Assembly (NCBI RefSeq): GCF_900112845.1
Contig: NZ_FONG01000029.1
Location: 1 to 64,000, forward strand
Direction: 5' to 3'
DNA: 64,000 nt
Source: Actinacidiphila alni
Lineage (GTDB): Bacteria > Actinomycetota > Actinomycetes > Streptomycetales > Streptomycetaceae
Shown here piece by piece: positions 7,712 through 16,849 of this stretch; positions within the stretch are counted from its first letter, which is position 1; each line of letters opens with the position of its first letter. The translations under genes were made by a program, and so were the position numbers. The notes beneath the pieces were generated by a model. The model saw nothing but the letters and a program-made list of their open reading frames with translations. It was not told the DNA's origin and did no database searches.

Positions 7712-10084
7712 GTGGTGAACGTCCTGACCTGGCTGCGCACCCGTGACGCGGACCTGTCGGCGCTGCGCCGCGCCGCGCGCGCCGCCATCGTCATGCCCGC
7801 GCTGTTCGCCCTCGGCGACAAGGTGATCGGCAATCCGACCATCGCCACCTTCGCTTCCTTCGGCGCGCTGTCCGGACTGCTCTTCGTCGACTTCAGCGGC
7901 GCCATGGCCCAGCGGCTCGCGGCGCAGGCCGGCCTGGTGGCGGCGGGCGCGGCGCTGGTGTGCGTCGGGACGCTTGCCTCGCAGAAGGCATGGCTGGCGG
8001 TCGTGGCGACGCTGGTCGTCGGTTTCCTCGTGCTGTTCGCCGGAGTCGTCAGCTCCGTGCTCGCGAGCGCTTCCACCGCGCTGCTCGTCGCCTTCGTCCT
8101 GCCGGTGACCCTGCCCGCGCCGGTGAGCCAGCTGCCGGACCGGCTCGCGGGCTGGCTGCTGGCCGGCGCGTGCACGGTGTTCGCCGTCGGAGTGCTGTGG
8201 CCGGCGCCGCGCCGCGAACCGCTGCGGCTGGCCACCGCGCACGCGTGCGCACTGCTCGCGCGGCGGCTGCGGGCCGAGGTCGACTGCGTGCGCGGCGGCT
8301 TCGGCCCGGTCGGCGCGGCCGAGTACAAAGCGCTGGCCGACGAGGCGCGCGCCGCGGTCGCGCGGCTGCGCACCTCTTTCTTCGGCGCGCCCTACCGCCC
8401 CACCGGCCTGTCCACCTCCGCGCGCACCCTGGTGCGGCTGGTCGACCAGATCGTCTGGCTGGACGCGATCCTGGAGCGGATGCCGCTGGAGCAGGAGCCG
8501 GGCCCGACCGACGCCGTGGTGTGCGACGTGAAGATCGCCGCGGCCGTCCTGCTCGAACACGGCGCGGACACCCTGGAGTCGGTCGCCGACGACGCCGGAC
8601 GGCTGGAGAGCGATCTGCGGCGCCTGGAAGAGGTCCGCGAGGCGATGGAGGCTGCCGTCACCGGCGACCTCCCGCTGCACCGCCCGCGCCGCCGGCCCGC
8701 CGCGGGAAACGACACGCCCGGTACGGCCGGCGCGTCTTCCGATGACGGCGGGGACGACACGCCCGACGCGATGGCGGGCATCCTCGGCTCCCTCGAACCC
8801 AGCTTCCGCGCCCAGGAGATGAGCTTCGCCATCTCCGCCATGGCCACGAACATCGGCCTCACCGTCGCCGCCCGCCGCCGTAGCTGGTGGGACCACGTCA
8901 TCGGCCGCCAGCCCGCCGGCGTGTCGTCCCCGCTCGCCTCCGCGCAGGAACGCGCCGGGGCACATGTCGAACCGCACTCGGTGTGGCTGCACAACAGCGT
9001 GCGCGGCGCGATCGCCCTCGCCCTGGCCGTCCTGCTCGCGGAGTCCACCGGGGTCCAGCACTCCTTCTGGGTCGTCCTCGGCACCCTCGCCGTGCTCCGC
9101 TCCAACGCCCTGAGCACCGGCCAGAACGCGCTGCGCGGCCTGCTCGGCACCGGCATCGGCTTCATCATCGGCGGCGGCATCGTCTACGCCGTCGGCACCC
9201 ACACCACCGCACTGTGGGTGCTGCTGCCCTTCGCCGTCGCCTTCGCCGGTCTCGCGCCCGCCGCCTTCTCCTTCGCCGCAGGACAGGCCGGATTCACCAC
9301 CGTCCTGCTGATCCTCTACAACATCATCGAACCGGAGGGCTGGCGGATCGGCCTGGTCCGCGTCGAGGATGTCGCCATCGGCTGCGCCGTCTCCCTGGTG
9401 GCCGGCGCGCTGTTCTGGCCGCGCGGCGCGGGACCCGCGCTCAGCCAGGCGCTGGCCGACGCCTTCGCCGACGGCGCCCGCTACCTGCGCGGCGCCATCG
9501 AGTACGGCGTCGCCCGCTGCGACGCCTCGCTGCCGTCACCCGCCCGGCCCGAGGACGAACGGCGGCGCGCCGCCGCCGCGTCCCGCCGTCTCGACGACGC
9601 CTTCCGGGGCTTCCTCGCCGAGCGCGGCACCAAGCACATCCCGCTGGCCGACGTCACGACACTGGTCACCGGGGTCGCGGCGCTGCGGCTGACCGCCGAC
9701 GCCATCCAGGACCTGTGGGCGCGCGAGACCGTGCTGTCCGACGAGGACAGGACCGCGGCCCGCGGCGAGATCCTGTGGGCGGGCACCTTGCTGGTCGACT
9801 GGTACGAGGCCACCGCGCGGGCGCTGGCCGGCTCCGGCGCGGTCCCGGAGCGGATCGCCCACAGCGCGGAGTCCGACCGGCGGCTGCTCGACGCCGTACG
9901 CCGCGACCTGACCGCCGACGACGGGCGCGGCACCTCCACGGCCGTCAAGATGATCTGGACCTTCGACCACATCGACGCCGCCCGCCGCCTCCAGGCCGCG
10001 CTGCTGCGCCCGGCACGCGCGGCGGCGGGCCTGCACCGCACCCGCCGCACACTCCGGCCGTGGACCCGCCCGGAGCCGGCCTGA
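7712..10084 (+). CDS. FUSC-family integral membrane protein
   Basis: This 790-residue protein has two clusters of membrane helices (about 20-175 and 420-580), each followed by a soluble helical region. The second cluster fits the FUSC-like domain (SVWLHNSVRGAIALALAVLLAE, then HSFWVVLGTLAVLRSNAL). Such proteins relate to fusaric-acid and aromatic-acid efflux components (AaeB, YccS). GTG 7712 has CAGGAGA 8 to 10 bases upstream; the longer frame to 7556 starts at the IS edge and is rejected. It is flanked by the IS on the left and a convergent P450 on the right. Transport of aromatic or amphipathic compounds is possible but unproven. Confidence 0.82.
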   Translation: MVNVLTWLRTRDADLSALRRAARAAIVMPALFALGDKVIGNPTIATFASFGALSGLLFVDFSGAMAQRLAAQAGLVAAGAALVCVGTLASQKAWLAVVATLVVGFLVLFAGVVSSVLASASTALLVAFVLPVTLPAPVSQLPDRLAGWLLAGACTVFAVGVLWPAPRREPLRLATAHACALLARRLRAEVDCVRGGFGPVGAAEYKALADEARAAVARLRTSFFGAPYRPTGLSTSARTLVRLVDQIVWLDAILERMPLEQEPGPTDAVVCDVKIAAAVLLEHGADTLESVADDAGRLESDLRRLEEVREAMEAAVTGDLPLHRPRRRPAAGNDTPGTAGASSDDGGDDTPDAMAGILGSLEPSFRAQEMSFAISAMATNIGLTVAARRRSWWDHVIGRQPAGVSSPLASAQERAGAHVEPHSVWLHNSVRGAIALALAVLLAESTGVQHSFWVVLGTLAVLRSNALSTGQNALRGLLGTGIGFIIGGGIVYAVGTHTTALWVLLPFAVAFAGLAPAAFSFAAGQAGFTTVLLILYNIIEPEGWRIGLVRVEDVAIGCAVSLVAGALFWPRGAGPALSQALADAFADGARYLRGAIEYGVARCDASLPSPARPEDERRRAAAASRRLDDAFRGFLAERGTKHIPLADVTTLVTGVAALRLTADAIQDLWARETVLSDEDRTAARGEILWAGTLLVDWYEATARALAGSGAVPERIAHSAESDRRLLDAVRRDLTADDGRGTSTAVKMIWTFDHIDAARRLQAALLRPARAAAGLHRTRRTLRPWTRPEPA

Positions 10085-10101
10085 GCCGTACGCCGTACGG
10101 C
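10085..10101. terminator. Short palindrome between convergent genes, possible terminator
   Basis: GCCGTACGCCGTACGGC lies just after the FUSC stop, before the convergent P450 stop at 10154. It can form a 7-bp stem with a three-base loop. It is weaker than the other terminators in the window. Confidence 0.35.
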
Positions 10102-10153
10102 CTCCCGTGCCGGTCCGGGCCGGCCGATGCCCCGCGGCTCACCCCCGTATGTG

Positions 10154-11377
10154 TCAGCCCGCCGCGGGCGTCAGGCTCAGGTCCAGCCGCAGCGGCCCGC
10201 GGACGAACACCCCGGCGTCCGCGGCCGGGGTGCCGTCGGCGAAGTCCATCTCCGTGAAGGCGTCGAGGAGTTGATTGGCGCCGACCTCCACCTCGGTCTT
10301 CGCCAGCAGCGCCCCCACGCAGAAGTGCCGGCCGAGCGCGAAGGCCAGGTGGTCGGCGGCCGCGCTGAAGGCATTGGCGGTGGTGAGGTCGGCGCGGTGG
10401 ATGTCGAAGGTGTCGGGCCGCGCGTAGTGCGTGCCGTCCCGGTTGGCCGCGCCGATCAGACAGGTCACCGTGGCGCCCGCCGGGATCGTGCCGCCGTCGA
10501 GGGGCACGTCCTCGGCGGTCTGCCGCATGATCATCTGCAACGGGGGAGTGAACCGCAGCGACTCCGCGAAGGCCGCGGGCACCAGCGACCGGTCCGCCCG
10601 TACCGCTTCGAGCTGGTCGGGGTGGGCCAGCAGATTGCGGAACATGCCCGCGATCGCCTTGTCAGTGGTCTCGCCGCCCGCCGACAGCAGCAGGCTCACG
10701 AAGGACGTGATGTCCTGGTCGGTCATCACGGTGCCGTCGATCTCCGCGGTGCACAGCGACGACAGCAGATCCGTACCCGGCTCGTCCCGCCGCCGGTGGA
10801 TCACCGGCAGCAGATACGCGGCCAGCTCCCGGCTCGCGCGCATCCCCGCCTCGGCGACCTCCGGGTCCTGGGACAGATTGGCGAAGAAGCCGACGACGGC
10901 GGCGTACCAGGCGTGGAAGCGGTCGTGCTCGGTGCGGTCCAGGCCGAGCATGTCGACGATGACATTGACCGGGAACCTCGTCGCGAACTCGTCCACCAGA
11001 TCGGCCCGCCGCGCGTCCCGGAAGCGGTCGATCAGCTCGCGCGCGTTGCGCTCGATCACCGGCAGGAATTTCTCCCGCAGTTCGCGGCCGCGGAAGGCCG
11101 GCGCCACCAGCGCCCGGTGGACCGCGTGCTCCCGCCCGCTCATCTGGACGATCGTCCGGCCGCCGTGCACCGGCTCCAACTGCCAGTCGTAGTTGTCGGT
11201 GGTGAACACCGGGTCGCGGAAGGCGCGTTCGACGTCGTCGTAACGCGACAGCAGCCAGCTCGCGGTGCCCTCGTGGAACACCACCGGATAGTGCTCCCGC
11301 AGAACGCGGTACGCCGGATACGGGTCGGCCGCGAACTGCGGCGAGAGGATGTCGGGCGGCTCAGGAACGACGGTCAC
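10154..11377 (-). CDS. Cytochrome P450
   Basis: This 407-residue soluble bacterial P450 has all core motifs: the I-helix oxygen-binding segment SAGGETTDKAIAGM, the ExxR pair in AESLRFTPP, and the heme loop FALGRHFCVG with the axial Cys. Length and motifs fit actinobacterial class I P450s that need ferredoxin and a reductase, and neither is encoded nearby. GTG 11377 is preceded by GAGG with a seven-base gap. It stands alone, with no biosynthetic partners adjacent, so the substrate is unknown. It shows no special resemblance to the terpene-operon P450 at 29055. Confidence 0.9.
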   Translation of the reverse strand: MTVVPEPPDILSPQFAADPYPAYRVLREHYPVVFHEGTASWLLSRYDDVERAFRDPVFTTDNYDWQLEPVHGGRTIVQMSGREHAVHRALVAPAFRGRELREKFLPVIERNARELIDRFRDARRADLVDEFATRFPVNVIVDMLGLDRTEHDRFHAWYAAVVGFFANLSQDPEVAEAGMRASRELAAYLLPVIHRRRDEPGTDLLSSLCTAEIDGTVMTDQDITSFVSLLLSAGGETTDKAIAGMFRNLLAHPDQLEAVRADRSLVPAAFAESLRFTPPLQMIMRQTAEDVPLDGGTIPAGATVTCLIGAANRDGTHYARPDTFDIHRADLTTANAFSAAADHLAFALGRHFCVGALLAKTEVEVGANQLLDAFTEMDFADGTPAADAGVFVRGPLRLDLSLTPAAG

Positions 11378-11476
11378 GGTACGTCCTCGGCTTCCTGCTC
11401 ACGACGCGCTGCGGGCGGGCGTACCCGACGGTAGAGCACCCCGACCGGCCGGACCTAGGCGCTTTCCCGCCCCGTA

Positions 11477-11514
11477 CCGCACCCGCACGCGGCCCGGGCC
11501 ACGCGCGGGTGCGG
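11477..11514 (-). terminator. Hairpin terminator after the DUF1330-type gene
   Basis: Arms CCGCACCCGC (11477-11486) and GCGGGTGCGG (11505-11514) pair perfectly around a GC-rich centre that can pair further. It lies 8 bases beyond the stop of the minus-strand gene at 11523. Confidence 0.6.
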
Positions 11515-11522
11515 CCGCGACG

Positions 11523-11825
11523 TCAGACGATCTCGCCCAGCCCGGGCAGGATCGTGACGCGCCGTATCATCGCCCGCTCGGCGATCTCCTTGCCCGGCGC
11601 GTACGTGTCCGAGTCGTGCCAGGCACGGGCCTTCTCGACGCTGTCGAACGCCAGCAGGGTGTAGCCCTTGGTGCCGTCCCAACTGCCTTCGAGTGCCTCG
11701 GCCTTCGCATTGACCGCCAGGTAGTCGCCGCCGAATTCGGCCACCGCCTTCTGACCGATCTCCCGGTATTCCGCCAGGGCACTCATGTCGGTCACTTCGA
11801 TTTCCAGCAGGACATATGCGGTCAT
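11523..11825 (-). CDS. DUF1330-type small protein
   Basis: This 100-residue protein has a ferredoxin-like dimeric alpha/beta-barrel pattern: MTAYVLLEIEVTD, then AEYREIGQKAVAEFGGDYLA, then YTLLAFDSVEKARAWHDSD. This is the DUF1330 layout. These small proteins have no settled function; some related barrels are monooxygenases or polyketide-tailoring enzymes. ATG 11825 follows GGGGAGA with suitable spacing and is preferred to the ATG seven codons upstream. It appears monocistronic. Confidence 0.75.
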   Translation of the reverse strand: MTAYVLLEIEVTDMSALAEYREIGQKAVAEFGGDYLAVNAKAEALEGSWDGTKGYTLLAFDSVEKARAWHDSDTYAPGKEIAERAMIRRVTILPGLGEIV

Positions 11826-11992
11826 CTGCGGTCTCCCCGAATTCAACTGCGATTTACGCCCCGCGGTGTGTGCCGCGTGGGCGCGGATCCCTCATGATCC
11901 GCGCCCAGCATGCCGACTGCGGGCCGGCCGCGCAATGGCCCAATGCCCTTACCGCGAGCCGGAATTGGCGTGAATTCGCCGGTGCCTCCGAT

Positions 11993-14900
11993 TCACTTCC
12001 CGGCGGTGAAGCGCCACGTGCCGGAACCGACCTCGTACACCGCGACCTTGCCGTCGGTCCGCACCGGCCGCGCGCCGTGCGTGGCCGTGACGTGCGGGTG
12101 ACCGGCGCCGGCCAGCGGCACCTCGACCGTCGCGGTGGTGCCGACTGGTACGGAGACGGTGAGGTCGAACCGCCTGCCGGTGTCCGTCCAGGCGCTGGCC
12201 ACCGCGCCCTTCGGCGTGTCGATCGACGCGGACACCGCCCGCAATCCGCCGGGTGGCCGCGGCGCGATCGTCACCGTCCGGTAGCCGGCTCCCGTCGGCC
12301 GGATCCCGGCCAGCGTGGTGTACAGCGAGGCGTTGATGCCGGCGAACATCGCGTGGTCATGGGTCTCCATGCTGGAGCGGTACGTCCACTCCTCCCACGA
12401 GGTGGTCGCGCCCTGCCCGATCTCGTAGCCGAAGCCGGGATAGGTCCGCTGGTCCAGCACGGTCATGGCGACATCGGTGCGTCCGACGGCGGCGAGCGCG
12501 TCCATCAGGTAGCGGGTGCCGAAGATGCCGGTGTCCAGATGCCCGCCGTCCTTGGTCATGATGGTGTCGACCAGCTGGCGGCCGACCGCCGCGACCTTGT
12601 CGGCGGGCACCATCCCGAAGGCCATCGGCAGCACGCTGGTGGTCTGGCGGCCGTCGCCGTAGGTGTCGCCGGCCGCGTTGAGGAAGCGGGAGTTGAAGGC
12701 GTCCTTGATGTCCCCGGCCAGCTCCTCGTAGTGCGCGGCGTCCGCGCTCTCGCCCAGCGCCGTCGCGGACTTGGCGACGTCCACCGCCTGGAGGTACATC
12801 AGCGCGGTGTTCACCACCGACACCTCGCTCTGGCAGGCGCCCGCGCTCGGACTGCCCAGACCGCCGTTGGCGTTGGAACTGCGGTCCGGCGGGCACCAGT
12901 CGCCGAAGCCCTTGTTCTCCGGCCAGATGTGGTCCGGCTGCATCGCGGCGTCCTTGTCCACGAAGTCCTTCATGGCCGGATACGTCGCCGCCAGCGTGGC
13001 CTTGTCGCCGTAGTTCTCGTACAGCGTCCACGCCAGCGTGACCGGATTGCCGTCCATGTCCGGCCGCACCGCGTTGCCCTCGTCATTGGGCAGCGCCGCG
13101 CCGGGCGGCAGGTCCTGGAGGTACTTGGCGTAGTAGCGGTCCATGCCGAATTCCCGGGTGGACGCGTCGTGATACGCCTGTACGTCCATGCCGGGCGGTG
13201 TCCGCTCGTCGCGTACCGGATTGTCGGTGGGCGTGCTCATCGAATTGTTGAGGATCGTCCAGCGGTTGTTCTGCCAGATCTTGTTGAGCAGCGCGTCGGA
13301 CGAGGAGAAGGTCCCGGTGGAGGCCACGTCGGCGTGCACCACCCGCGCGTCCAGGCTCGCCGCCGTCGGCCTGCCCGGGAAGCCGGTGACCTCGACGTAG
13401 CGGAAGCCGTGATAGGTGAACCGGGGCTCGTACGTCTCCTGCCGGCCCGTGCCCGCCAGGGTGTACGTGTCGGTGGACGCCGCCGACCTGTTGGTGACCG
13501 TGTCCAGCATTCCGTCCGCGCCGATCTCCTCGGCGGTGCGCATCTTCACTGCGGTGCCGGCCGCGCCCTCGACCCGCAGCCGTTCCCAGCCCGCGATGTT
13601 CTGCCCGAAGTCGTAGACGTACACACCGGGCCTGGGCTGCTTGACGCTCACCGGACGCAGCGTGCCGGTCACCCGCAGCGGCGGCATCGTGTCCGCGACG
13701 AGCTTCTGCGACGGCGCCGTCGCCTTCTTCACCGGCTGCCAGCCGGTGTCGTCGTACCTCGGGCGGTCCCAACCGGCTTTGTCCAGCGTGGCGTTGTAGT
13801 TCTCCCCGGCATAGATGTCATTGCCGGTGATCGCGCCGGTCGACCACTTCCATGAGTCGTCGCTGACGACCTTCTGCCGGGTGCCGTCGGCGTAGTCGAC
13901 ATCGAGCAGCACCACGGCCTGCTTCTGCCCCGTCCAGCGGAAACCGTACGGGTTGAACCGCGGCCCGTAGCCGTTCCCGAGCCACATGCCGACGGTGTTG
14001 GCGCCTCTCTTCAGCGCGCCGGTGATGTCGTAGGTCGCGTACAGATTGCGCTGGTCGTACGGCGTGTTGGCGGGCGCGAGCACCCGGTCGCCGACCTTGG
14101 CGCCGTTGAGGTGCAGCTCGTAGAAGCCGAGACCGTAGACGTACGCCCTGGCCCTCGCGACCTTCTTACCGCCGAGGGTGAAGGAGTGGCGCAGCATCGG
14201 CGCGGCCGGGTCGGGGTCGAGCAGCGTCGGGTCGCCCTTCGGCTCCAACTGGCCGTCGGTGACGGCAGTGTCGGGGAAGAGCGGGTCGGGGGAGGCGTCG
14301 AAGGCGTCGGAGAACAGCGTCTTCCCGTCCGGGCCGCGCACGGTGACGTTGTCGTACAGCGCGTCCTCGCCGACACCATTGGTGGTCGAGGTGCGGAAGC
14401 CCAACGTGCCCTCGGCGAAGGTGCCGTCGGTGCGGGAGTCGACCTGGGTGCCGTCGACCGATGTGGTGATGCGGTCGCCCTCGGTCCTGATGGTCAGGTG
14501 GTGCGGCGCGTTGAGATTCGCCGAGGTGATCACCGGACTGAGGTCGACCTCGCCGAGATTGCTGAAGGAGCCGTCCTTCTGTACATGCGGGCGCAGCAGG
14601 ATCTTCCCCGGTGTGGAGGCGGAGTTGATCTGCCACATGTAGTAATTGCGGCTGTCCTTCACCCGGAACAGCACGCTCGCCGCTGCCGCCTTGACGGTGA
14701 AGTCCGTGTCCAGGGTGAAGTCCGACCAGGAGTATGCCGCGCCGGTGTCCGGGGCGATCCACTGGGCGCCCTGCCAGTCGGCGTCGCCGAGCAGCCCCAT
14801 CTCCCAGCGCGCGACCGGGCTCCAGGCCGACGCGTGGCCTCGCGCGTCCCGGACCTGCACCTTCCAGTAGTACGTCCGGCCCGACTCCGGCGCGGGTCCG

Positions 14901-15274
14901 CCGTACGGCACCGCCGTCGAGTCGGCACCGGCGACCTGCCCGCTGTCCCACACGTCGGCGTGGCCCGGTGCCAGCCTGTCGGGGGTGGTCGCCACCAGGA
15001 TCCGGTACCCGGTCTGCCGCTGGCCGTTGGCCGAGGCGCGCAGCTGCCAGCCGAGCGCCGGGTGGGTGTCGTCGGTCCCGAGCGGATCGGTGGTGGCGTC
15101 GGTCGTGAGGTGCGCGACCGTCAGGCCGCCACCGGCCGCGGCCTGCGCGACCGACCCGCTCCCGACGGTCGCGGCGCCGAGCGTCAGACCGGTCACCAGC
15201 GTCGCGACGCCGACACGGTAGGACAGCCGCTCGCGCAGCTTCGTCCGCGGATTTCTTCGCACACGACCGGGCAT
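11993..15274 (-). CDS. Secreted alpha-L-rhamnosidase-like enzyme (GH78) with inserted beta-sandwich domain
   Basis: This 1093-residue exoenzyme starts at ATG 15274 behind GGGAG, with a Sec signal (VGVATLVTGLTLGAATVG, cleavage near VAQAAA). An N-terminal fibronectin-like domain (about 50-165) precedes an inserted laminin-G-like beta-sandwich (about 180-350, YSWSDFTLDTDFTV through ALYDNVTVRG). The bacterial rhamnosidase N-domain, central beta-domain, (alpha/alpha)6 catalytic domain and C-terminal beta-sandwich follow. The region TDNPVRDERTPPGMDVQ matches the GH78 general-acid motif, and GATTSWEEWTY carries the second catalytic Glu. It should remove terminal alpha-L-rhamnose from pectic side chains, glycosides or gums. 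The promoter lies at 15325-15354, with a LacI-type palindrome between promoter and start. It is monocistronic. Confidence 0.88.
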   Translation of the reverse strand: MPGRVRRNPRTKLRERLSYRVGVATLVTGLTLGAATVGSGSVAQAAAGGGLTVAHLTTDATTDPLGTDDTHPALGWQLRASANGQRQTGYRILVATTPDRLAPGHADVWDSGQVAGADSTAVPYGGPAPESGRTYYWKVQVRDARGHASAWSPVARWEMGLLGDADWQGAQWIAPDTGAAYSWSDFTLDTDFTVKAAAASVLFRVKDSRNYYMWQINSASTPGKILLRPHVQKDGSFSNLGEVDLSPVITSANLNAPHHLTIRTEGDRITTSVDGTQVDSRTDGTFAEGTLGFRTSTTNGVGEDALYDNVTVRGPDGKTLFSDAFDASPDPLFPDTAVTDGQLEPKGDPTLLDPDPAAPMLRHSFTLGGKKVARARAYVYGLGFYELHLNGAKVGDRVLAPANTPYDQRNLYATYDITGALKRGANTVGMWLGNGYGPRFNPYGFRWTGQKQAVVLLDVDYADGTRQKVVSDDSWKWSTGAITGNDIYAGENYNATLDKAGWDRPRYDDTGWQPVKKATAPSQKLVADTMPPLRVTGTLRPVSVKQPRPGVYVYDFGQNIAGWERLRVEGAAGTAVKMRTAEEIGADGMLDTVTNRSAASTDTYTLAGTGRQETYEPRFTYHGFRYVEVTGFPGRPTAASLDARVVHADVASTGTFSSSDALLNKIWQNNRWTILNNSMSTPTDNPVRDERTPPGMDVQAYHDASTREFGMDRYYAKYLQDLPPGAALPNDEGNAVRPDMDGNPVTLAWTLYENYGDKATLAATYPAMKDFVDKDAAMQPDHIWPENKGFGDWCPPDRSSNANGGLGSPSAGACQSEVSVVNTALMYLQAVDVAKSATALGESADAAHYEELAGDIKDAFNSRFLNAAGDTYGDGRQTTSVLPMAFGMVPADKVAAVGRQLVDTIMTKDGGHLDTGIFGTRYLMDALAAVGRTDVAMTVLDQRTYPGFGYEIGQGATTSWEEWTYRSSMETHDHAMFAGINASLYTTLAGIRPTGAGYRTVTIAPRPPGGLRAVSASIDTPKGAVASAWTDTGRRFDLTVSVPVGTTATVEVPLAGAGHPHVTATHGARPVRTDGKVAVYEVGSGTWRFTAGK

Positions 15275-15294
15275 GGGACTCCCAACACCATGAG

Positions 15295-15306
15295 TGAAAC
15301 GTTTCA
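15295..15306 (-). promoter_or_regulatory. LacI-type operator upstream of the GH78 gene
   Basis: TGAAACGTTTCA is a perfect 12-bp palindrome with the central CG of LacI/GalR-family operators. It lies between the predicted promoter and the start codon, where a bound repressor would block transcription. A second, looser site TGAAAGACGTTTCA lies at 15402-15415, about 110 bp upstream, and could allow looping. No LacI-family gene is visible in the window. Confidence 0.65.
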
Positions 15307-15324
15307 TTTCCGAAAGGCGTGTGC

Positions 15325-15354
15325 ACCGTATGAGCGTTGCCTGTGAGGCGTCAA
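15325..15354 (-). promoter_or_regulatory. Predicted promoter of the GH78 gene
   Basis: On the minus strand TTGACG (15354-15349) and TACGGT (15330-15325) are separated by 18 bp, close to the streptomycete housekeeping consensus. It sits directly upstream of the TGAAACGTTTCA operator. Confidence 0.55.
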
Positions 15355-15534
15355 TACTTCTGACATCGTCGGCCAATGCCGTACCGGACGCCGGGCGGAG
15401 AGTGAAAGACGTTTCAACGGCGGGCGTCCGTACGGCGACGGGCTGACCGCCCCCGCGGTCCGACCGCGTGCCCGGCGATCCGGCCCGCGCCGTGCCGGAC
15501 CGTCGGCCGCCCGGCCACTGCCATGATCGGGTCC

Positions 15535-15981
15535 ATGGAATTCCGAGTGGCCGTAGAAGAAGACCTGCCCGCGATCGTCGCCCTGCTGGAACACGAGGAC
15601 ACCGCGGTCGATCCGCGGACCGTCGCGGTCGGCGCGGCGTACGCCCGGGCCTTCGCCGCGGTGGCGGCGGATGACCGCAACGAATTCGTCGTCATCGACG
15701 ACGGGACCGGCACCGTGCTCGGCTGCCTCCAACTGACCTACATCCCCGGACTCGGCCGGCAAGGACAGGAACGCGCGTTGATCGAGGCGGTGCGGGTGCA
15801 CCCGGACCGGCGCGGCGCCGGGCTCGGCCGGGAATTCCTCACCTGGGCCATTGACCGGGCGCGCGCCCGCGGCTGCACCCTGGTCCAGCTCACCAGCCGG
15901 AAGCACCGCACGGCCGCCCACCGCTTCTACGCCGCGCTCGGCTTCGAGGCCACGCACGACGGGTTCAAACTGCCGCTGTGA
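15535..15981 (+). CDS. GNAT-family N-acetyltransferase
   Basis: This 148-residue protein has the GNAT fold: MEFRVAVEEDLPAIVALL, the central strand LGCLQLTYIPG, the acetyl-CoA pyrophosphate loop VHPDRRGAGLGREFL (R/QxxGxG/A type), and the C-terminal HRFYAALGFEATHDGFKL. Acceptor unknown. ATG 15535 is preferred over ATG 15523 because a CATGAT box lies seven bases before it, suggesting leaderless transcription, and the fold starts there. It is divergent from the GH78 gene, with the second LacI-like site in the shared gap. Confidence 0.85.
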   Translation: MEFRVAVEEDLPAIVALLEHEDTAVDPRTVAVGAAYARAFAAVAADDRNEFVVIDDGTGTVLGCLQLTYIPGLGRQGQERALIEAVRVHPDRRGAGLGREFLTWAIDRARARGCTLVQLTSRKHRTAAHRFYAALGFEATHDGFKLPL

Positions 15982-16174
15982 GACCGGACGCGGCTGTCGT
16001 ACGGGCGAGCGGTTCCGTACGTCCGCCGACGGGTGGGTCCGTACGGCTTGCCGCCGTCCGTCCGATGACGACTCGATACGCCTCTTTGTCACGGTCCGGC
16101 AACGGTGCGGCACAGGTGGCGTACGGGGTGCAATGCTCCCGTTCTCCGCACTGAGCGAAGCTTTGGGGGCCATT

Positions 16175-16708
16175 GTGCCGAAACGATCACATCCGCCGAG
16201 CCCGCCGCGCCTACCGAGCCCGTCCGCCCGCCGGTGGCGCGCCGCGACGGCCGCCGCCGCGCTGGCGGTGCTGGCGGGCGGTTCGCTGGCGGCCTGCGGC
16301 AGCGACGCGAAGGCGTCCGACGCCGGTGCGGACGCGGTGGCCACCACGCCCACGACGATGCCCGCCTGGTACGCCGCGGGCGGCGGCACCCATATGACGA
16401 CGGTCTCCCGCGACACCACGACGGTCGACGACGACGCGTCCGCCAAGGACACCACCAGTCTCGGCACCGACTGCGTGACGCTGCTGACCGACGTCCAGGC
16501 CGCGCAGATCTTCGCGCCCGCCCCCGACGCCGACACCCAGCAGCACTGGTCGGACGCGCTGGACCGGCTCGCCCAGTCCGCCGCCGACTGCCGGGACGGC
16601 GTGACCCGCTCCGACTCCGCCCTGATCGCGAAGGCCGCCAAGGAGCGCCGCGCGGGCAGCACCGAGCTGAACCAGGCCATGAAGAGCGCCGCCGCGCTCA
16701 GCGGCTGA
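16175..16708 (+). CDS. Putative lipoprotein, function unknown
   Basis: This 177-residue protein has a basic N-terminus, a hydrophobic segment (AATAAAALAVLAGGSL) and a lipobox LAAC, so it is probably lipid-anchored outside the membrane. The mature part is Asp/Thr-rich, with a helical C-terminal half (DTQQHWSDALDRLAQSAADC) and three further Cys. GTG 16175 is chosen for the GGGGG ribosome binding site seven bases upstream and the compact signal peptide; ATG 16133 is an alternative. No domain is recognised. It stands alone between GNAT and methyltransferase genes. Confidence 0.65.
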   Translation: MPKRSHPPSPPRLPSPSARRWRAATAAAALAVLAGGSLAACGSDAKASDAGADAVATTPTTMPAWYAAGGGTHMTTVSRDTTTVDDDASAKDTTSLGTDCVTLLTDVQAAQIFAPAPDADTQQHWSDALDRLAQSAADCRDGVTRSDSALIAKAAKERRAGSTELNQAMKSAAALSG

Positions 16709-16849
16709 CCCCGCCCGGGCGCGGGTCGGGGCCGAATACGCGGGTACCCGGACCGGCCGGTGCGGACGTGATGCCGGCGGGCACGGCCTGAGCCGCACAC
16801 GCCGGGACCCGGACCCGAAGCGGCGGCGAGAGCGGAGAGGCGGGCCCCG

